A model generated the notes under the pieces. It had not been told where the DNA came from. It saw only the letters and a program-made list of their open reading frames with translations, and made no database searches. Shown here one piece after another: positions 11,401-26,400 of a stretch of DNA of 64,000 nucleotides. How positions within the stretch are numbered: position 1 is the first letter of the stretch; every line of letters begins with the position of its first letter. This DNA comes from Siphonodentalium dalli (lineage: Eukaryota > Mollusca > Scaphopoda > Gadilida > Siphonodentaliidae). The stretch covers positions 99,099,319-99,163,318 of the forward strand of contig CP136066.1 of the NCBI GenBank assembly GCA_032622095.1, given 5' to 3'. A program made the position numbers and the translations under genes.

Positions 11401-14400
11401 TGCAATTGCTGACCACATAATGTTAAATGATTTGCGCTTAAGCGCAAATGTATTGTGCTTTTGCGCTTAAGTGCAACCAGTTGTACACTAATGAAATTCA
11501 ATTGCGCTCAAGCGTAATTCATTTTACATTATGTGGGCAGCAATTACGCTTAAGAGAAATTAAAAATTCCGTTGTTTCAATTGCGCTTAATTATTATAGA
11601 ATAGTCTGCAGTATGACTATCCAGCCAAACCTGATTATGAACCTCATTTGATCTTCGAGGGGTGAAAACTTGTTATGGCTATTGCGGTTAAGCGCAATTC
11701 AATTGGGTTTAAGTCCAGTTATTTAATAAATGTGAAAACGGCCTCCCACATGATGCTAAAAATTGAAGTTGTATATGTGCAAAAAGTATGGCTGTCATTT
11801 ATTTTACTTTCAGCTTGGTGAATTTAATCTGGTGATCCAAAGATATACAGTATACCAAACTGGAGATGATCTCATCATTCCTATCAACTGCAGGTACAAC
11901 TTGTCCGACGTCATCGTATCTAGCGACTATGACATAGTGTGAGTCTATATTGCCGTAGTTAAATAACAACTCCATCATGGTGACTAAAGTTCCTTGGAGT
12001 TCAATTTGCCCTTTGCATATAGTTATCTAAAATTCAAATATAAACTAAATATTCTAAAAGCGTTACGAAATCTCACCCACAATGGCAAAAAAAAAAGGAT
12101 TTTGTAAATAAGAAAATAATTCCCGAAATAAATAAAAATACCTTATATCAAGAATATATTAGTATGCCGGAAAAAATGTTTTCTAAACATAGAACTTTTT
12201 TTCTTCCGAAGATAAAAGCTTCAAGAAATATGGTGGAATATTCTTAAAACCAGAAATAATTTCTATCCAATCAGAAAATATATTTATGGGGCGTTCACGT
12301 GTACCTGCAAGAAAATATGTGCAAGAAAATATCAGGTACAATTGTACCCTGATATTTTCTTGCTGCAAAGATTAAGCCCGCGAGAACGCGGCGGTTTTGA
12401 TGGCATTGGTTGAGCTCAATCGGAACAGTATTAGTCGTGCTGGTTCAAGTGAATTGCGTCCGGTAAACAACATATAGTCCATATTGGCAATTCATAATAT
12501 TATGGCATTTCCAACTGTTGAAGTGTATTACCGTAGAGTCGGTGGGATGAGGCACTCACCGACCTGTAGCCACGTTACTCTCATGCACAAAGACCTTGTA
12601 TATAATGAGAAAGTGTTCACCATGCACTTGGAAATTTCATTACAAAAAATGGGTTGAAATTGTTCTGGTTGCCTGAATATCCAACCAGTAATGTATGTCA
12701 AATTTGTTGTTTTAGACCAACATTTGCATCTCTTCCTACTTTTGGTCAAAATATTGGTTTGAAATTTCACCTAGGTCCCCACTCCCTGGTGTCCAGTCAA
12801 AATTCAAGTTAAAAAAACACGAGGCATGTGAGGTACCAGGTCGGAAATTCAAAGGCGATGGGGAGAGGTGCAAATTGAATTATGTGATGTTGGGAGTTTG
12901 GTCTGGTTCAATGGGGAGGGATGCAGTTGAAAACCCCACATGGATTGACGAAAACCCTATATAGATATACGCCTCTATATGTCCATATAATACTTTATGT
13001 CAACCCATCTAGAATGGCATTACGAGGTCAGTTGTTGAAACAGACTATACTATTGATGGATCACAACTCGAGTGCGTGAACGGTTACAGCGAATCCCTTT
13101 GAGATTATTTTACGGATACCGTTGACCAACAATCATGTTGAACAAATATTACACACAAACGACAACATACCCGTTCACTGCCTCCATCGGATATTTTCCT
13201 GTATTATTTTTGTCATTGGTCAAGTAAGTCACATGGGGCATACCTGATATTTTCTTGCCCGTCAGGTGTACGCGCCATTAAAGTGAGATATCATTTCTAG
13301 GCATTGTTTATTTTCTGAATTTAAGAAATAATAGAAAAATATTTCTGTTTTACAAAATATGTATAAAAAGTGAGAAAATATTATAGTATCGACAAATTCC
13401 ACTTAAAACATATAAGATACATAGGTGGCTATTTAAATTTTTTCATATAGGCTACATGCAACCGCCGCTGTTGTCACAGTATATAATTGGTGGCAACGCC
13501 ACTAATATTGTTTCTTATAAGCCGTAGCAGGTACCATGCTTGGTTTAAAGATTAAATTTAAACATATTTATTGTAAAATGGTGAACTGGAAATCGCATAT
13601 GTGATAAGGGATCGAATTACAAATCTTGAAAAAATACTCGAGCCATAATATCGCATGTTTTGTCGCTTTCGGCGCACTCCAAAAACATGCAAAATGTCCT
13701 ATACGTTTTCGCTCGCACCGAAAGCGACACAAGCGACACAATATAATATTCCACTTTAGGCGATTGTGTCGTTTTATGCGCGCACCAAAACATGCGAGTT
13801 TTTTCATGTTTTGACGCGCGCCGAAAGTGCCAAAATGTGCAACTTTGTGGGTCACATTGTGTCGCTTCTGGCGCTTTCGACGCGCCCTACATGCGACATT
13901 ATCGTATATTTTGGCGCGCGCCGAAAGCCAATCAAGCGCCAAACTCTGCGACGTTATTTCACACATCTTGCCGCTTCTGGCACTTCTGTCGCTTTCGGCG
14001 CGCACTAATGGTGCACATTTTGCCGCTTTCGGTGCGCCATTTGAAACTGGCCCTAATAGCATTCCATACATATGACTGTCATGGTTACTGCAGTACAATT
14101 ATATATGGAATGATTGGGTTCAGTGTCACGCTGTGCATTCAATTCAACCTCTGATTGGTCAAAAAATCTCCCATGGGATCATTTTGTTTTTCAAGTTTGC
14201 TGTTATACTCATTCGTTGTGTACATAACATAGAAGGTGCCAATGCTACTATGCAAGTTATGCAACTCCATATGAATCCGAGGTATGATGGGGACACGGAA
14301 ACACGACTGGTTTTGAAAAAAATAAAAAGATTGGAACATACCGCTGTTACTAATCAAAAGAACAATGAGTTGAACAAACTAACGAAGAATTTTTGGCGGT

Positions 14401-17400
14401 GCTTGTCAGAATAACACGATACATCTAGTCAGAGGCGACGTAGCCGCGTGGGGGGGGGGGGGGGGGGGCATGTACCCGACACTTCTTTCACCAATTACGG
14501 ATACCTCATAAATGTATCTAATAGTATTTTGTGTCAAATTTTGAATCTAGTCCGTCTCAAAATATTAATGATATGCTACATTGTGGAATGGGGATATACG
14601 TACAGACGGACATAATAACCTTGAATCGGTAAACATCGTTCTCTTGTTGTGGGGAGGCCGGTAAACACCCAAAATGACAGAAATGCTATAAACTGCATAT
14701 TGGTCCATATAGTGACAACGAGTTTATATCCACATCTTCGTTTTCACTACACATGGTTACATGGGATGCAAATAAAACCGCTATAACTCAAAGATAAAGC
14801 ACACGCAGGTGTTATGTTACGTGAGAGAACCGTAGCACGGAAATATGCGCACTTATGAGTGATTACATAGGGATGTTTCCTGGTTTAATTTAGTTTCGGT
14901 CTATCATCATGTCATCTGCTAGGCCGTATTGCGACATAATCATTTTAACCTTCCATGGCTGGAGTTTTCTGAAATTTTCCATAAAACATGTGCGTTCTCT
15001 TTTATATGCAAATTCACCACAGGGAGCCTCGCACATGTGGGCATTTCAATATATATATATATATAGCACGCTACTGCATGGGTTAAATATGTCTAGGCCT
15101 GATAACCAAAGCTGTCATTTATTTTCGTGCATTCCACTGGTGTAACTTGAATGTCTGAAAGAAATTTGCCGTCATAATGTTCAGGAGTATCCGGTATGCG
15201 GCACACCTCATCAGGTTTCATTATGCCACAAGGTGGTGTAAGCTGTTTTTCAGTTTTTGATAATCTATGGAGCGGTGAGCGAATACATTGTGGGAGAATA
15301 GGTTTTTGTACCTTGCTCAATCGTACCGATAGAATCACGTAAATGCTGAAATTGTAAAGTTAACGGCACCGTAAATAATATGTTCTTGAGAATATAACTC
15401 AAACATACCGATAGAGTCAGGACAGGCTGAAATTGTAAACTTAAAGTCACCGGTGTAATAATATGTTCTTGAAAATATAAATTATCTGATAGCCTGAAAA
15501 TAATGTATAACCCATTGGGAACCCCTGGTGTAGTGACGTGAATTGTGGGTAATTTTAATTGGAGCGCGCATGTCTGTTCTGTTGGAGACTTGGATTAACC
15601 GCCATCTTTTATTTTCTGGTCATTAAGTCAAAATTGTATCGTATACACAATGTGTTTGTACCGATGGATGTATCGCGACTCGACTCGATTTCGTGGTCAT
15701 ATAGGCCCTATATAACCTATGATCACGAAAACGAGCAGAGTCGCGATATCTGATAGAATTCCAGGAATTGTACATTCACTTCCATAATAATTGTTTATTC
15801 TTACACCATGTGTACATGGGTTTAAAGAATTACATATCAGAAAAACACAAATAATCAACAAGATCACAGTGTGGACATGACACGTGTTCAAATGTATATA
15901 AATGATGGATGTGACAAATCGATATATATATAATAATATATGTATACCATAACATTATATTGTCGACGTTCGGTCTGTGGTCATTGAAAACTGAGGAGAA
16001 CGGCTAGTTTTCGGTTGACAACACTGATAAACATGCAGAGCCTCTTCATGAAACTGGGCTTACTATTTGACAAAAGGATGCGGAATTTAGCTTCATTGGG
16101 AAAGTTATAATATGCACGCGGTATGTATCGTTTTCTTTCATCTACAAAAGCATCACAACTAAGAAGCGTGTGGTATTCATCACCGATTACGTTACGGGTA
16201 CAAAGTTCACATGTACGTTGAATATACGGGATTTTGTTCCAACGACCGCGTTCCACTGGGAGTACATGATTTGCTGTTCTGAATCTCGCGAGAATCTGCA
16301 CATCTTTAAGGCTCCAATTATGTATGTATTTTTCGATTCCAAAGTTTGCTTTGATTGCCTTATACGTCAACCCCTTAGTAGAGGCCTCCATTGATGAGGC
16401 CCATTCTTGCTTAAATTGATCTTGCATGCGGGATTTTACTGCCTTAATAATTATATCGTCTTCTATGTGGTGTTGGCATAACCATACATATGACATTCCA
16501 CATTTGTCAAGCATGTTTTGAATATACCTTATCCATGGTAGTTTGTAAGTTTCGTCCTCTGAAAGCTGATAACAAAGTTTATAAATTTGAGAGGTTAGTT
16601 TATTTCCAGAGGCATTTATTAGTTTGGTCCAGAAGTTCAATATTCTAATTTTAATGTTCATGTGGAGAGGAAATCTACCTAGTTCTCCATAGACCATATA
16701 ACTTGGTGTTGATGATTTCAAACCCAATAGCATCTTACAAAATTTAAGGTGAACACGTTCGATAATTGAGTTATCGCCCGTACCCCAAGTTTCGCAACCG
16801 TATAGAAGAACGGGGGTGACCATAGTGTCAAATAGTTGTAAATGAGCTTGTATAGAAAGCTTGTTTTTACGACCGATTCTCAGTACATCATACATAGCTC
16901 TTAGTCCTTTGTTTGTAGCATATCGTTTCATTTCAAGGAAAGATCCACTCTTACTAAAAATTATTCCTAAATAAGTAAATGATTTAACTACGTCCAAAAT
17001 TTTATTATTGTATCTAAATGCCAGGTGCTTTGGTTTACGTCTAGCGAAACAGACCACTTTAGATTTGGCGATATTGACTTTTAACATCCACGTGGTACAA
17101 TAGTCCTCAAAATAGTCCAATTGTAGCTGTAGGTCACCTTGGTCGTCTGAAAATAAGACCGTGTCGTCTGCATATAATAACATGAATAATTTCAAATAAC
17201 TGTCTAGTTTCTCTTCGCATTCCTGCGAAATACATGTTAGACCTCTGATATCAGTCGACGCTAAGAAGTCAGTTAAATCATTTATGTACAGACAAAATAA
17301 AAAAGGTGAGAGATTGTCGCCTTGTTTTAGGCCAATGAATGAAGGAAAACTATTGGATGATTGACCATTATGAATAACTTTAGCCGTTATGTCCGTATAC

Positions 17401-20400
17401 ATGTCGATGATGATATTATACATTTTACCATCGATACCATTTAATAATAATTTGTACCAAAGCGCATCACGACAAACGGTATCGAAAGCTTTTTCAAAGT
17501 CTATAAATGCGCAATATAACTTTTTCTTTTTAAATTTTGTCAATTCAATCAAAGTATGCAAAAGAAATACGTTGTCATTTGTGGAATGGTGTTTCCGAAA
17601 TCCACTTTGGTTATCATGGATTAAGTTTTGTTGGTCAGAGAATTGATTTAAACGTTTGTTTATGATGGCAGTGAATAGCTTGCCCAGGCAGCTCAATATA
17701 GTAATACCGCGGTAATTATTCGGATCACTAAGCGATCCTTTCTTCTTGTAAATTGGGATAATTGAACCTACTCTCCAAGATTCGGGAATAGTGCCAGATT
17801 CAAAGATAAGATTGAATATGTCAACATAAAGTGGCATAAGCCTTTCTACCGTGGCCTTCAAATACTCGTTAATAATTCCATCTTCGGACGATGCTTTGTT
17901 GTGTTTTAGATTTTTGATGCAAGACACTATTTCATCTCCAGTTATCGGATCGTTAAAACTATATTCTATAGGCTCACCCGGTTGGTGAATGTGTCCATTT
18001 GGCGAAAATGACGTTCTTCTAGAATTTAGCTCTTTAAAATGTGTGGCAAAATCATCTATGGATACCCCAGCTTTTTGAGAACGTGGTTTCCCTTTAAGTT
18101 CGGCCCAAAATGCCTTGATATCTGTTCTGAAAAGATTATCCATTTTTATTTTGATCTCTACGTCATAAGATTTAATTGCATTATTTAGGGCTTTCTTGTA
18201 TGTTTTTTCAGTATTTCTCATCTCGAATTTGTCTTTAGGATCCCTCGTGTGTCTGTATTTATTCTGCCATTTTCGGAATATTTTTCTCAGTTCCCTACAT
18301 TTATTTGTAAACCACGGTTTTGTAGAGAAAGATCGGTGGTTAGTTATCTGGGACGAGAATTTTCTTTTCTGTCCAATAGTATAGATTCACTGCAATCTAC
18401 CGCGGAGTTCCCAAAAAATGAGGGAACGGGTGCGTATATGTCAATTGATACGTATCTTAAAGGGGTACTGTACACAGGGATAGACAATTTTCTTTTCTGT
18501 CCAATAGTATAGATTCACTGCAATCTACCGCGGAGTTCCCAAAAAATGAGGGAACGGGTGCGTATATGTCAATTGATACGTATCTTAAAGGGGTACTGTA
18601 CACAGGGATAGACAATTTTTTTTATTTACTCCCATTGAAATTACTTTCAAGTTAGATTGTGTTCGTGTTATATGAGTTTCGTGTAAACCTAATTAAGCGA
18701 AGAAAATATTGATCTTGGAAACAAAAATATTACGATTTCAAACTACGCGCCATGTTTTTGACCTTCACCGGAGAAGACTCATGTCGCAGGAAGAACCGGA
18801 AGTTCATTGTTCACAGCTTCAATTGATGCATCCAATCTCTTCCATCGAACAATCTCACTCCGTATAAAATTATTGACGCTTCAGGACTCTTGTTTCTTTC
18901 TCCTTTTTCCGATTCGGTTATAGCGGGCCTTTCTTTTGCAGGTAACATGTTATGTGTGCAACTCAATAATGTTCGCGAACGGCCGTCGATAAAAGACACG
19001 CAACAAATACTATTTCAAGAACGGTAACTCGTACTGGCATAATTCTCCATTTTATTACTCCAGCCATAAATGAATTTATATTAAATAATTCAATTTTACT
19101 TTTGTGATAGCCTGTTAACCGGAACGTTTTCAGTAGACATCGTCGACTCAAATTAGTTATTTTAAAATATAATATTGATATTAGATCGTTATTGTCACCG
19201 GGAATTTATTGAAATTGGGGTACAGTACCCCTTTAAACAAATAACGACTCGATCATCATAATAGAGGTCTGTTCTATCAATTATATATGCGCCGAGTTCA
19301 CTTGGTGCAAATCAAACGGCGATAAATATTCTCGTGTGCCAGAAGGACTCCTTAAAGTTGTGAATAAGATGAATATTTATTAGATGTTATTTAACAAGTC
19401 ATTAGTTAGCGCCTATATTAGCGCTAACTAATGAATAATGAATAATATTTTATATTATAATTATATTATAATTTATATTTATGGCTAATAATATGATCTT
19501 GGTGGCGTTACCATTTCTGACTATGGTTTTCTTGTATGCGCATGTGCGAGGTTGGCCGGGGAGAACAGAGTGGGTGCGCGGAGAGATCTCGGGAGGCATA
19601 AGTGAGTTGAGGGTATAAGGAGAAGTTGTGAAGGGAAGTGAGGAGAGAGGAAGAAGTGAAATTAGATATACATTGTTAGTGGACGAGAGGGAACGAGGAC
19701 TAAATAATCTATTAATTAATAAATAAGGTACGTAATAATATAATTTCGGTAAGGGGGTTTTATTCTTAACTATTTTATAGTGCTATTTAGTACTATTTTA
19801 TAAAGTAATATTATGTACATCATGGGAAGTTTCTACCACATGTACGCGTAGATTTTGGATTGCATTTACTGGTATTAACCTTATTAACCATAGTGGCTAT
19901 ATTTCATGTGTATCATTAACAAATAAGCTTATAAGTTGCAAAAGTTGATTATTTACATAATTATGCGTCAGCACTATATATGATACTATTGTTTCATCCA
20001 CATACATTTGGAATAGAGATATATATCTAACTAGGAGTCCAGTTTAGTTATATGTTTAATGTTATACATGTATATAGTATGTCAAATGCTACATTATGTT
20101 GATGCTGATCAAGGTACCTCCATATTGTGCAAACACTGTATCTCTTTAATAATGTGCTAAATGTTGGATTGTTCTGTGTCATTTCAGGTCGACCCACACC
20201 ATTGCTTTCTGTTTGTGAATAAATTATATGTATACCGACAAATACGTTGCCATGTCGTAAATCTGCCCACCCGGACCCTCGTCGGCCACACATATATAAG
20301 AGAATACATTGGCCTTACAATATTTACCATGACCTACTGAGCCAATGCATTCTATATATGCGATGCTCCCTGAGACTCGCATATATAAGAAAATGCACTG

Positions 20401-23400
20401 ACACATGTTATTTAATTATGCACCACCGCAGCTACCGTCGTGAAAATGCAGTTATGGTAAGATCACACCGAGGTTTCCCGATGTAATCAGAAACACCCGA
20501 TAAGCAAAGTTTTTCACTATGCACCTTGTTGAATTGACCACCGGGGCCCATCTGTTTTCTGGCAACATTCAGAATCGTGTCTATTATATGTAGCTATTGG
20601 CATCTGGTTGCTTTTTCGTACATATTTGCAAGCACTCCAGGTTTGAATCTGACTGTGATATAACTTCGTTGGAAAATTTACGAGCTGATAGATCGGAGTC
20701 AATACGTTGGCAAATAGTATTGGCAATTTTTTTTAATCATTCTGGTATTGATAATGTGCAATAGAAAAATTGCTTTAGAGTATCTCAGCCGAGCAGTAAA
20801 AGTTAAAAATTTTCGGCGACCATTTTTGGTAGCCATCTTGAAATGTCGACAGTCACAGACCTTCCAAAATATACTGGTTGAACCCAAATGTGCATACTCT
20901 ATATTTGCGTTTGGCTAGTAGGGTTGTGTGAGTAATTGCTCTATTGATGATTCACATTTGTTTCGGCGGCCATGTTTGACGCCATCTTGAATAATTATTT
21001 TCCACAAAGCGGACTTTAGATATGTTATTGTAGGGAATTTCTCGCGTCTAATGACACCAAAATCGCTTTCTTACAAATTTATTCAGGGTCTAACCATCTG
21101 ACGACCACACTATACGTGTGATTCATGCGATATTGGCACTATTCATGAGTTCCTGTTTGTTTATTTTAAGGGATGACCCTATAGACAACCCGCGGGAAAC
21201 TTACTTAAGTCCACCTGTGTCCATGATTCTTGGCGACGAAGAGGGTGTTCTCCAGACGAACGAAGTTATGCTCGGTTACCAAATATACATGCAGATCTAT
21301 CTTGATCCGAGACACAGAAGTGAGTCCCTTAATTCTCTTTATTACACGCTTGTTCCTAGAATTAATGTTCTGGCTGTGTCGCAAGCATTGAAATAGGTCT
21401 GAAATTCGCAGAATGAGGTCTTCCAAAGGTGAATATAGCGGGCTAGCATCACCAAATTATGGGACCTCATTCTTCTTAAGCCGCATCTTCTGGGAAGTAT
21501 CTATAGTAACAAATAAATATTTTTTAGTTATCATTTCCTTTTTGTTCAGTTTAATATCCCCTAATTTGCAAAAAAATAAAAGTTGAGGCCTAAACAGAAT
21601 GAGGTCCCCAGATTGGCACGGGGGTGAATTTGATGACGCTAGCTCGCTGTGCTGGGTAACGTCACTAAATTCACCCTGTGGACCTTATTCTGCAAATGTC
21701 AGACATACTATTTCAAGCCTTTCTGTGTCGTACACTGTAAAAATTATACCGACATCGGAGTTACCAGCATCATATCGTACCACTTACTGTTGCTTTTTTT
21801 ACGGTACACAACCATATTATAAACGGTATACTCATAGTAGTCAAACTGATGCCTCTATTATGGTTCACAAACATATTATAAACGGGTTAACCGTAATTCA
21901 TAACGGTCTAAATGTAACATATTCCGTAAAATTTGACGGTATCATACCGGCGTCAGAGTTGCAAAAATTATATCGTAAAAGTTACGGTCAGGCTGTTGCA
22001 TTTTCTACAGTACACAACCTTTCACAAATAGTAATGGTTGTCATAGAAATTGTAGTATTGTATTTGGTAGTTATGTATACCACTTATATAGTAACTCAAT
22101 ACATACGATAATAATTAATTTCGTTCGATTATTTTTCATATGCCGTCCCCAACAATCTAAAAGGACATATACCATACAGTCTACAAATAGTGTTTGAACA
22201 TGAGATAAAATCTCCAGAATATGTCATAAAAACGTTATAGATTTATCGCTCTTGTTTGGTTCACACTAACATAATCGAACACAGTACAGCCAAGCCTTGA
22301 AATAGCGTGTCTGTCATTCTGCTTACGCCTCGGCAGAATGAGGTTCCCAGAGGGTGAATTTGGTGATGCTAGCCCGCTATGCGAGGTAGCATCACTAAAT
22401 TCACCCTCTGTGGACCTCATTCTGCAAATGACAGACACACTATTTCAAGGCTTGAGTACGGCACGCTAATAAACCCGTAAAAACGCTGAAATAATCGACA
22501 TGACGTGCATATTAATACAGGCTACATTAAAGTGCCATAGCAACCACCATTATTGAAGATGCTCTATACGATGTTACACATTAAATTTCCTTCATATGGT
22601 TTTGATATATCTTTTAAATACCAGAACATAATGGGATTAAACATATGAACCCATGCGTTTCGTAAAATCTTATACCCCAACATAACTCGTTGGAGATCCT
22701 CTATATCCTAGTGTATTACCCTTTCCATCCTTTCTGGTCACGTTTGCTATCGCCTCGGCCACTTTGAATGCCTGATAGTCATCAACTCGAAACAACGTGA
22801 TTCATCACCGTGCAATATTAACTTTAATTACATTCTTCGCCAATAATGTGTTATTACTATTTACTATTAAGTTGAACTTCATGTTATTCAATCATTTTAC
22901 AGACGACTTTGATGTAAAAACAAGAAACTGCACAGCATCAGATCAATCGATAATTTCTGACTAGTGAGTATATGCGTCAATGTCACGCGGACTAGAGAAT
23001 ATCTGTTTTAACAATTTCTATGCTAAAGACTCGTTGACGAGTGGTTATCCCTTAGGAATATGGTCGTTTGTTGAACTTATCTGAACATTTCTCACAAACG
23101 AACAAGATTCCTTCTGCACTTGCTATTAATCTGTTTTTGCTCACATTACCTGAACATCCCTTTAAGATGAATAATAGGCACTTCCAATGTATACTTTTGT
23201 GATTGACTGGGATAATCCATCTATTATAGAAAGGGTTAAGGTCGTTATCGTTAATAATTGACGCCTCGCACGTGTGTAAAATGGTAGTGCTTTTACCGAA
23301 GCGCATCATTGGCTAGGCCGCGTTCACATACTGGCTAATTTGTCTGGGTTTTTTTTGCAGACATTACGTCATTGAGAACCATATATGGTGCCAGAATATT

Positions 23401-26400
23401 ACGGTCAACATGCTTACAAAATACAACTAAACCAAAGCTAACGACAAGAGAAATAAAATATCTGTATAGTTCCACATTCATGCAAGAGTGCTACTAACAT
23501 TTGCCTTCAAATACCTGTATGATTGATTCTTGCGAAATAATTGAATGTACTTTACAAGCAAATTTCTGTATGTTTCATGTTGAACTACTTTTTACATCTC
23601 TTTCGCAGTTAGCCGTTGAATAGATGCATTTTATGAGCATTTTTTTTAGGAGATGGAGCTCTCTCGCGATGCACTACTCGTTCATCGTTGCAATGTTCAT
23701 CATCATTTAACGAAGGAACGAGTCAACCCGATACCGATATAGTCCCAGGAATTATAAGGGATTTACATTTATAGACGCCACAAACAGCCACAAAGATTAT
23801 ATTGTTACAATTAGTTAAATTTCCCCTGGGTCATCGCTTCTGTTTTATCTCTGCATTCTCATGCAGTTCATGTAGTTTTTCCATTTAATTTCTCGTTAGT
23901 TCTTTGTTAAAATAAATCTTTTATTTCCGCTACCACCAGATGTGTCCTGTTGTTCACAATGGCTCCTCTGATCATATTGTCTCTAGATTTATTTTTCAAT
24001 ATCAGTATTGCTGGTCGATTCCTGTCGCATTTATGGACCAGATTGCTAAAAGAAACAACTCTGGGGCCTGTATCATGAAGAAAGGTCATAAGATTATCTT
24101 AAGATGCATGGACTAAGGTGGATCTTATGATGTAACTTTTCCGTTTCAAGAACGCGTTTCACAAAACAAGATTAAGTCCTACATAAGTAGTAAGTTAAGT
24201 TCCCGCTCATTTAGACTGGTTATCGACAATTTTCTACCAAACTTTCCAATTGGTATTTCAAATATTCCAACAGTTCGAAATTTCTAACCTGACGCCCCTA
24301 AAGTTGGTGATTTTCGGTTGCTGCTGTTTGTCTAAAACAACACATTCCTTTACTAGTTAGAAATTCAAACAATTGAAACCTATATATAGTGTACGATTAA
24401 TGTTGTCAGGCATGACATTTCCAATTGCTAAACATTTTTACCAAAGTGCGTGTGTGTTTGGGGGGGGGGGGGGGGGGTGGTAGACAACACACAAACCCAT
24501 TCGCTACGTCCCTGATGATAAGCATGTGCTCTGAATTGTTTTTACCAAACTAACCATATGGTTATACGGTGGGGGGGGGGCGTTGCCCTCTCCAAACTTT
24601 GGTTTTGGAAAGTTTGAGGTACCAGTTGGAATGTTTAAACCCAAAGAGAATTTTGGTGTTTAAGGGGGTGTAGTTGGACATTTCGAGGCGAACACACCCT
24701 CTCACTCTGTAGCCACGACCCTGTATACCAGACGACGAATTGCCCACCCAGACAATGTACAGATATCTCCGTAATTGCAAAATAACATAGGCCGCCATAC
24801 TTGTGATCGATGTGCCACTTATCACGTGGGTCTTAACTTTAAGATTATCTTATGACACCTCAAAGCAGTCTTAAAGTTAAGACCAAAGTTAAGACCATCT
24901 TAAGTTAAGACCTTGTTCGTGAAACGCACTTATGACTGAAGTTTGAACTTATGACCATCTTAAGTCCCAACTACGTCATAAGTTGCTTTCATGAAACAGG
25001 GCCCCGGTTATCTCGATAGTTCGTGATATTGCCTTCCAATAATTTTCCTTTCCTACATGTACACCATAATTTTTTCGGAATATTTGGGTATATTAATAAC
25101 TACATCCTTGGTACGTCTGTCTGGGTTAATGTCGCGAATATTAATTTCCGGTGGTGATGTCATATATATATTGTATAGGATTTTCCAGCTTCTGTTGAAT
25201 ATTTTTGGTTTCCTCCTGATTTTGTTCATTTAATTTTCCTGTTTTTGTCTAAATTTCGTGATAATATTGTCGGTTTTTATTGTGTATGCGTTCAGTTGTG
25301 CAATTCTCCATTTCCTATATCACGGTGGGGAATAACGTGGTTTGGAGTAGAGTGTCACGTATTTAAAATGGCCGAAGCGATTGCAAACGCGACCAGAAAA
25401 AGGTAATAAACTAAGATAATGATATATTAAATAATACTTTGGCAGAACACGTGAGCATATGTTATACTATTTTTCAAACTATCTGATACCTCATTTGTGT
25501 CCAAACTCAGTTGTTAATTGCTCTAACATTCTAACCAAAGTTGTCAGTCGAAGGATCCTCCTAGATGTATGAACTTGTTTATTCGACGAACCTCCGCCTG
25601 GCAACTTTGGTCAGAATGTTATAGAAAACTTTAGAGTATTTTCGAACAAATAAGGTACGGTATCAACTTGTTTTAAAAATAATAAACTAGCATCTGCTCG
25701 TAACAGTCAAAATGATATGTTTGATGTCAGTTCCTCATATACCTTGATTTTGTGCGTTTGCACATTTTGAATGCGTGCTACTCACCATCCTCGAAACCAC
25801 GTGATTCCCCACCATGTATATATATATGGCTAATTTGTCGTCACTATTGTGGATCTAATCTCTAGCTTTACTATTGTTCATTCCATCTATTGCATTCTGC
25901 TGTTCATTTCTATCATATATCTTTCCATGTTTGTGGTGTGTTTTTGTCGAAAATTTCTAGTCGTTTTTCCAATCGGTTTGTAGTTCGATCTTCGAATATA
26001 TCCATGTTTATATTAACTTTTGACGTCGTTTTTCTATCTGAATCACCCACTTACCTATTTCTTGAGGATTTAACGTTTCAGTTTCGTTTGGTGCATATTG
26101 CTTAGCTTTTGTAACTGCAATATCATGTGCACTTTTGCATTCTTCCTTACCTTTTCCTTTTGTATTATATATGTTGTTACTGGATGATTGTTGTCTTCCT
26201 TCTGGTATCGTTTGCAGTTCCACTGTATGGCTGTTGATTGTACATTTTCAGGACTTTTCGCATCTTTCGCATTTAGTACCTGGCAGTTGAACAGTATTTA
26301 TGTCTACAGTGATCACATTCCATCTTGTTGGTCGATAATCTAAATGACCGGTACATGCATAGCATGGGAATCATATTTCCAGTCCGATGACCTGTTCTGA

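Noticed and set aside
13568-14154. Several overlapping open frames of 60-176 codons on both strands
   Set aside because: All lie in the CpG-rich tandem repeat, whose composition removes stop codons. The predicted peptides are repeat-like and differ in every frame.
21599-22111. Open + strand frame of 170 codons
   Set aside because: It starts inside a family H miniature element and continues through a diverged repeat. No domain, no codon evidence and no splice context.
25369-25402. Exon-like start ATGGCCGAAGCG followed by a GGTAATAA donor-like site
   Set aside because: It lies inside an inverted-repeat element (25317-25820), and the same interior recurs in a degraded copy at 22738-22832.
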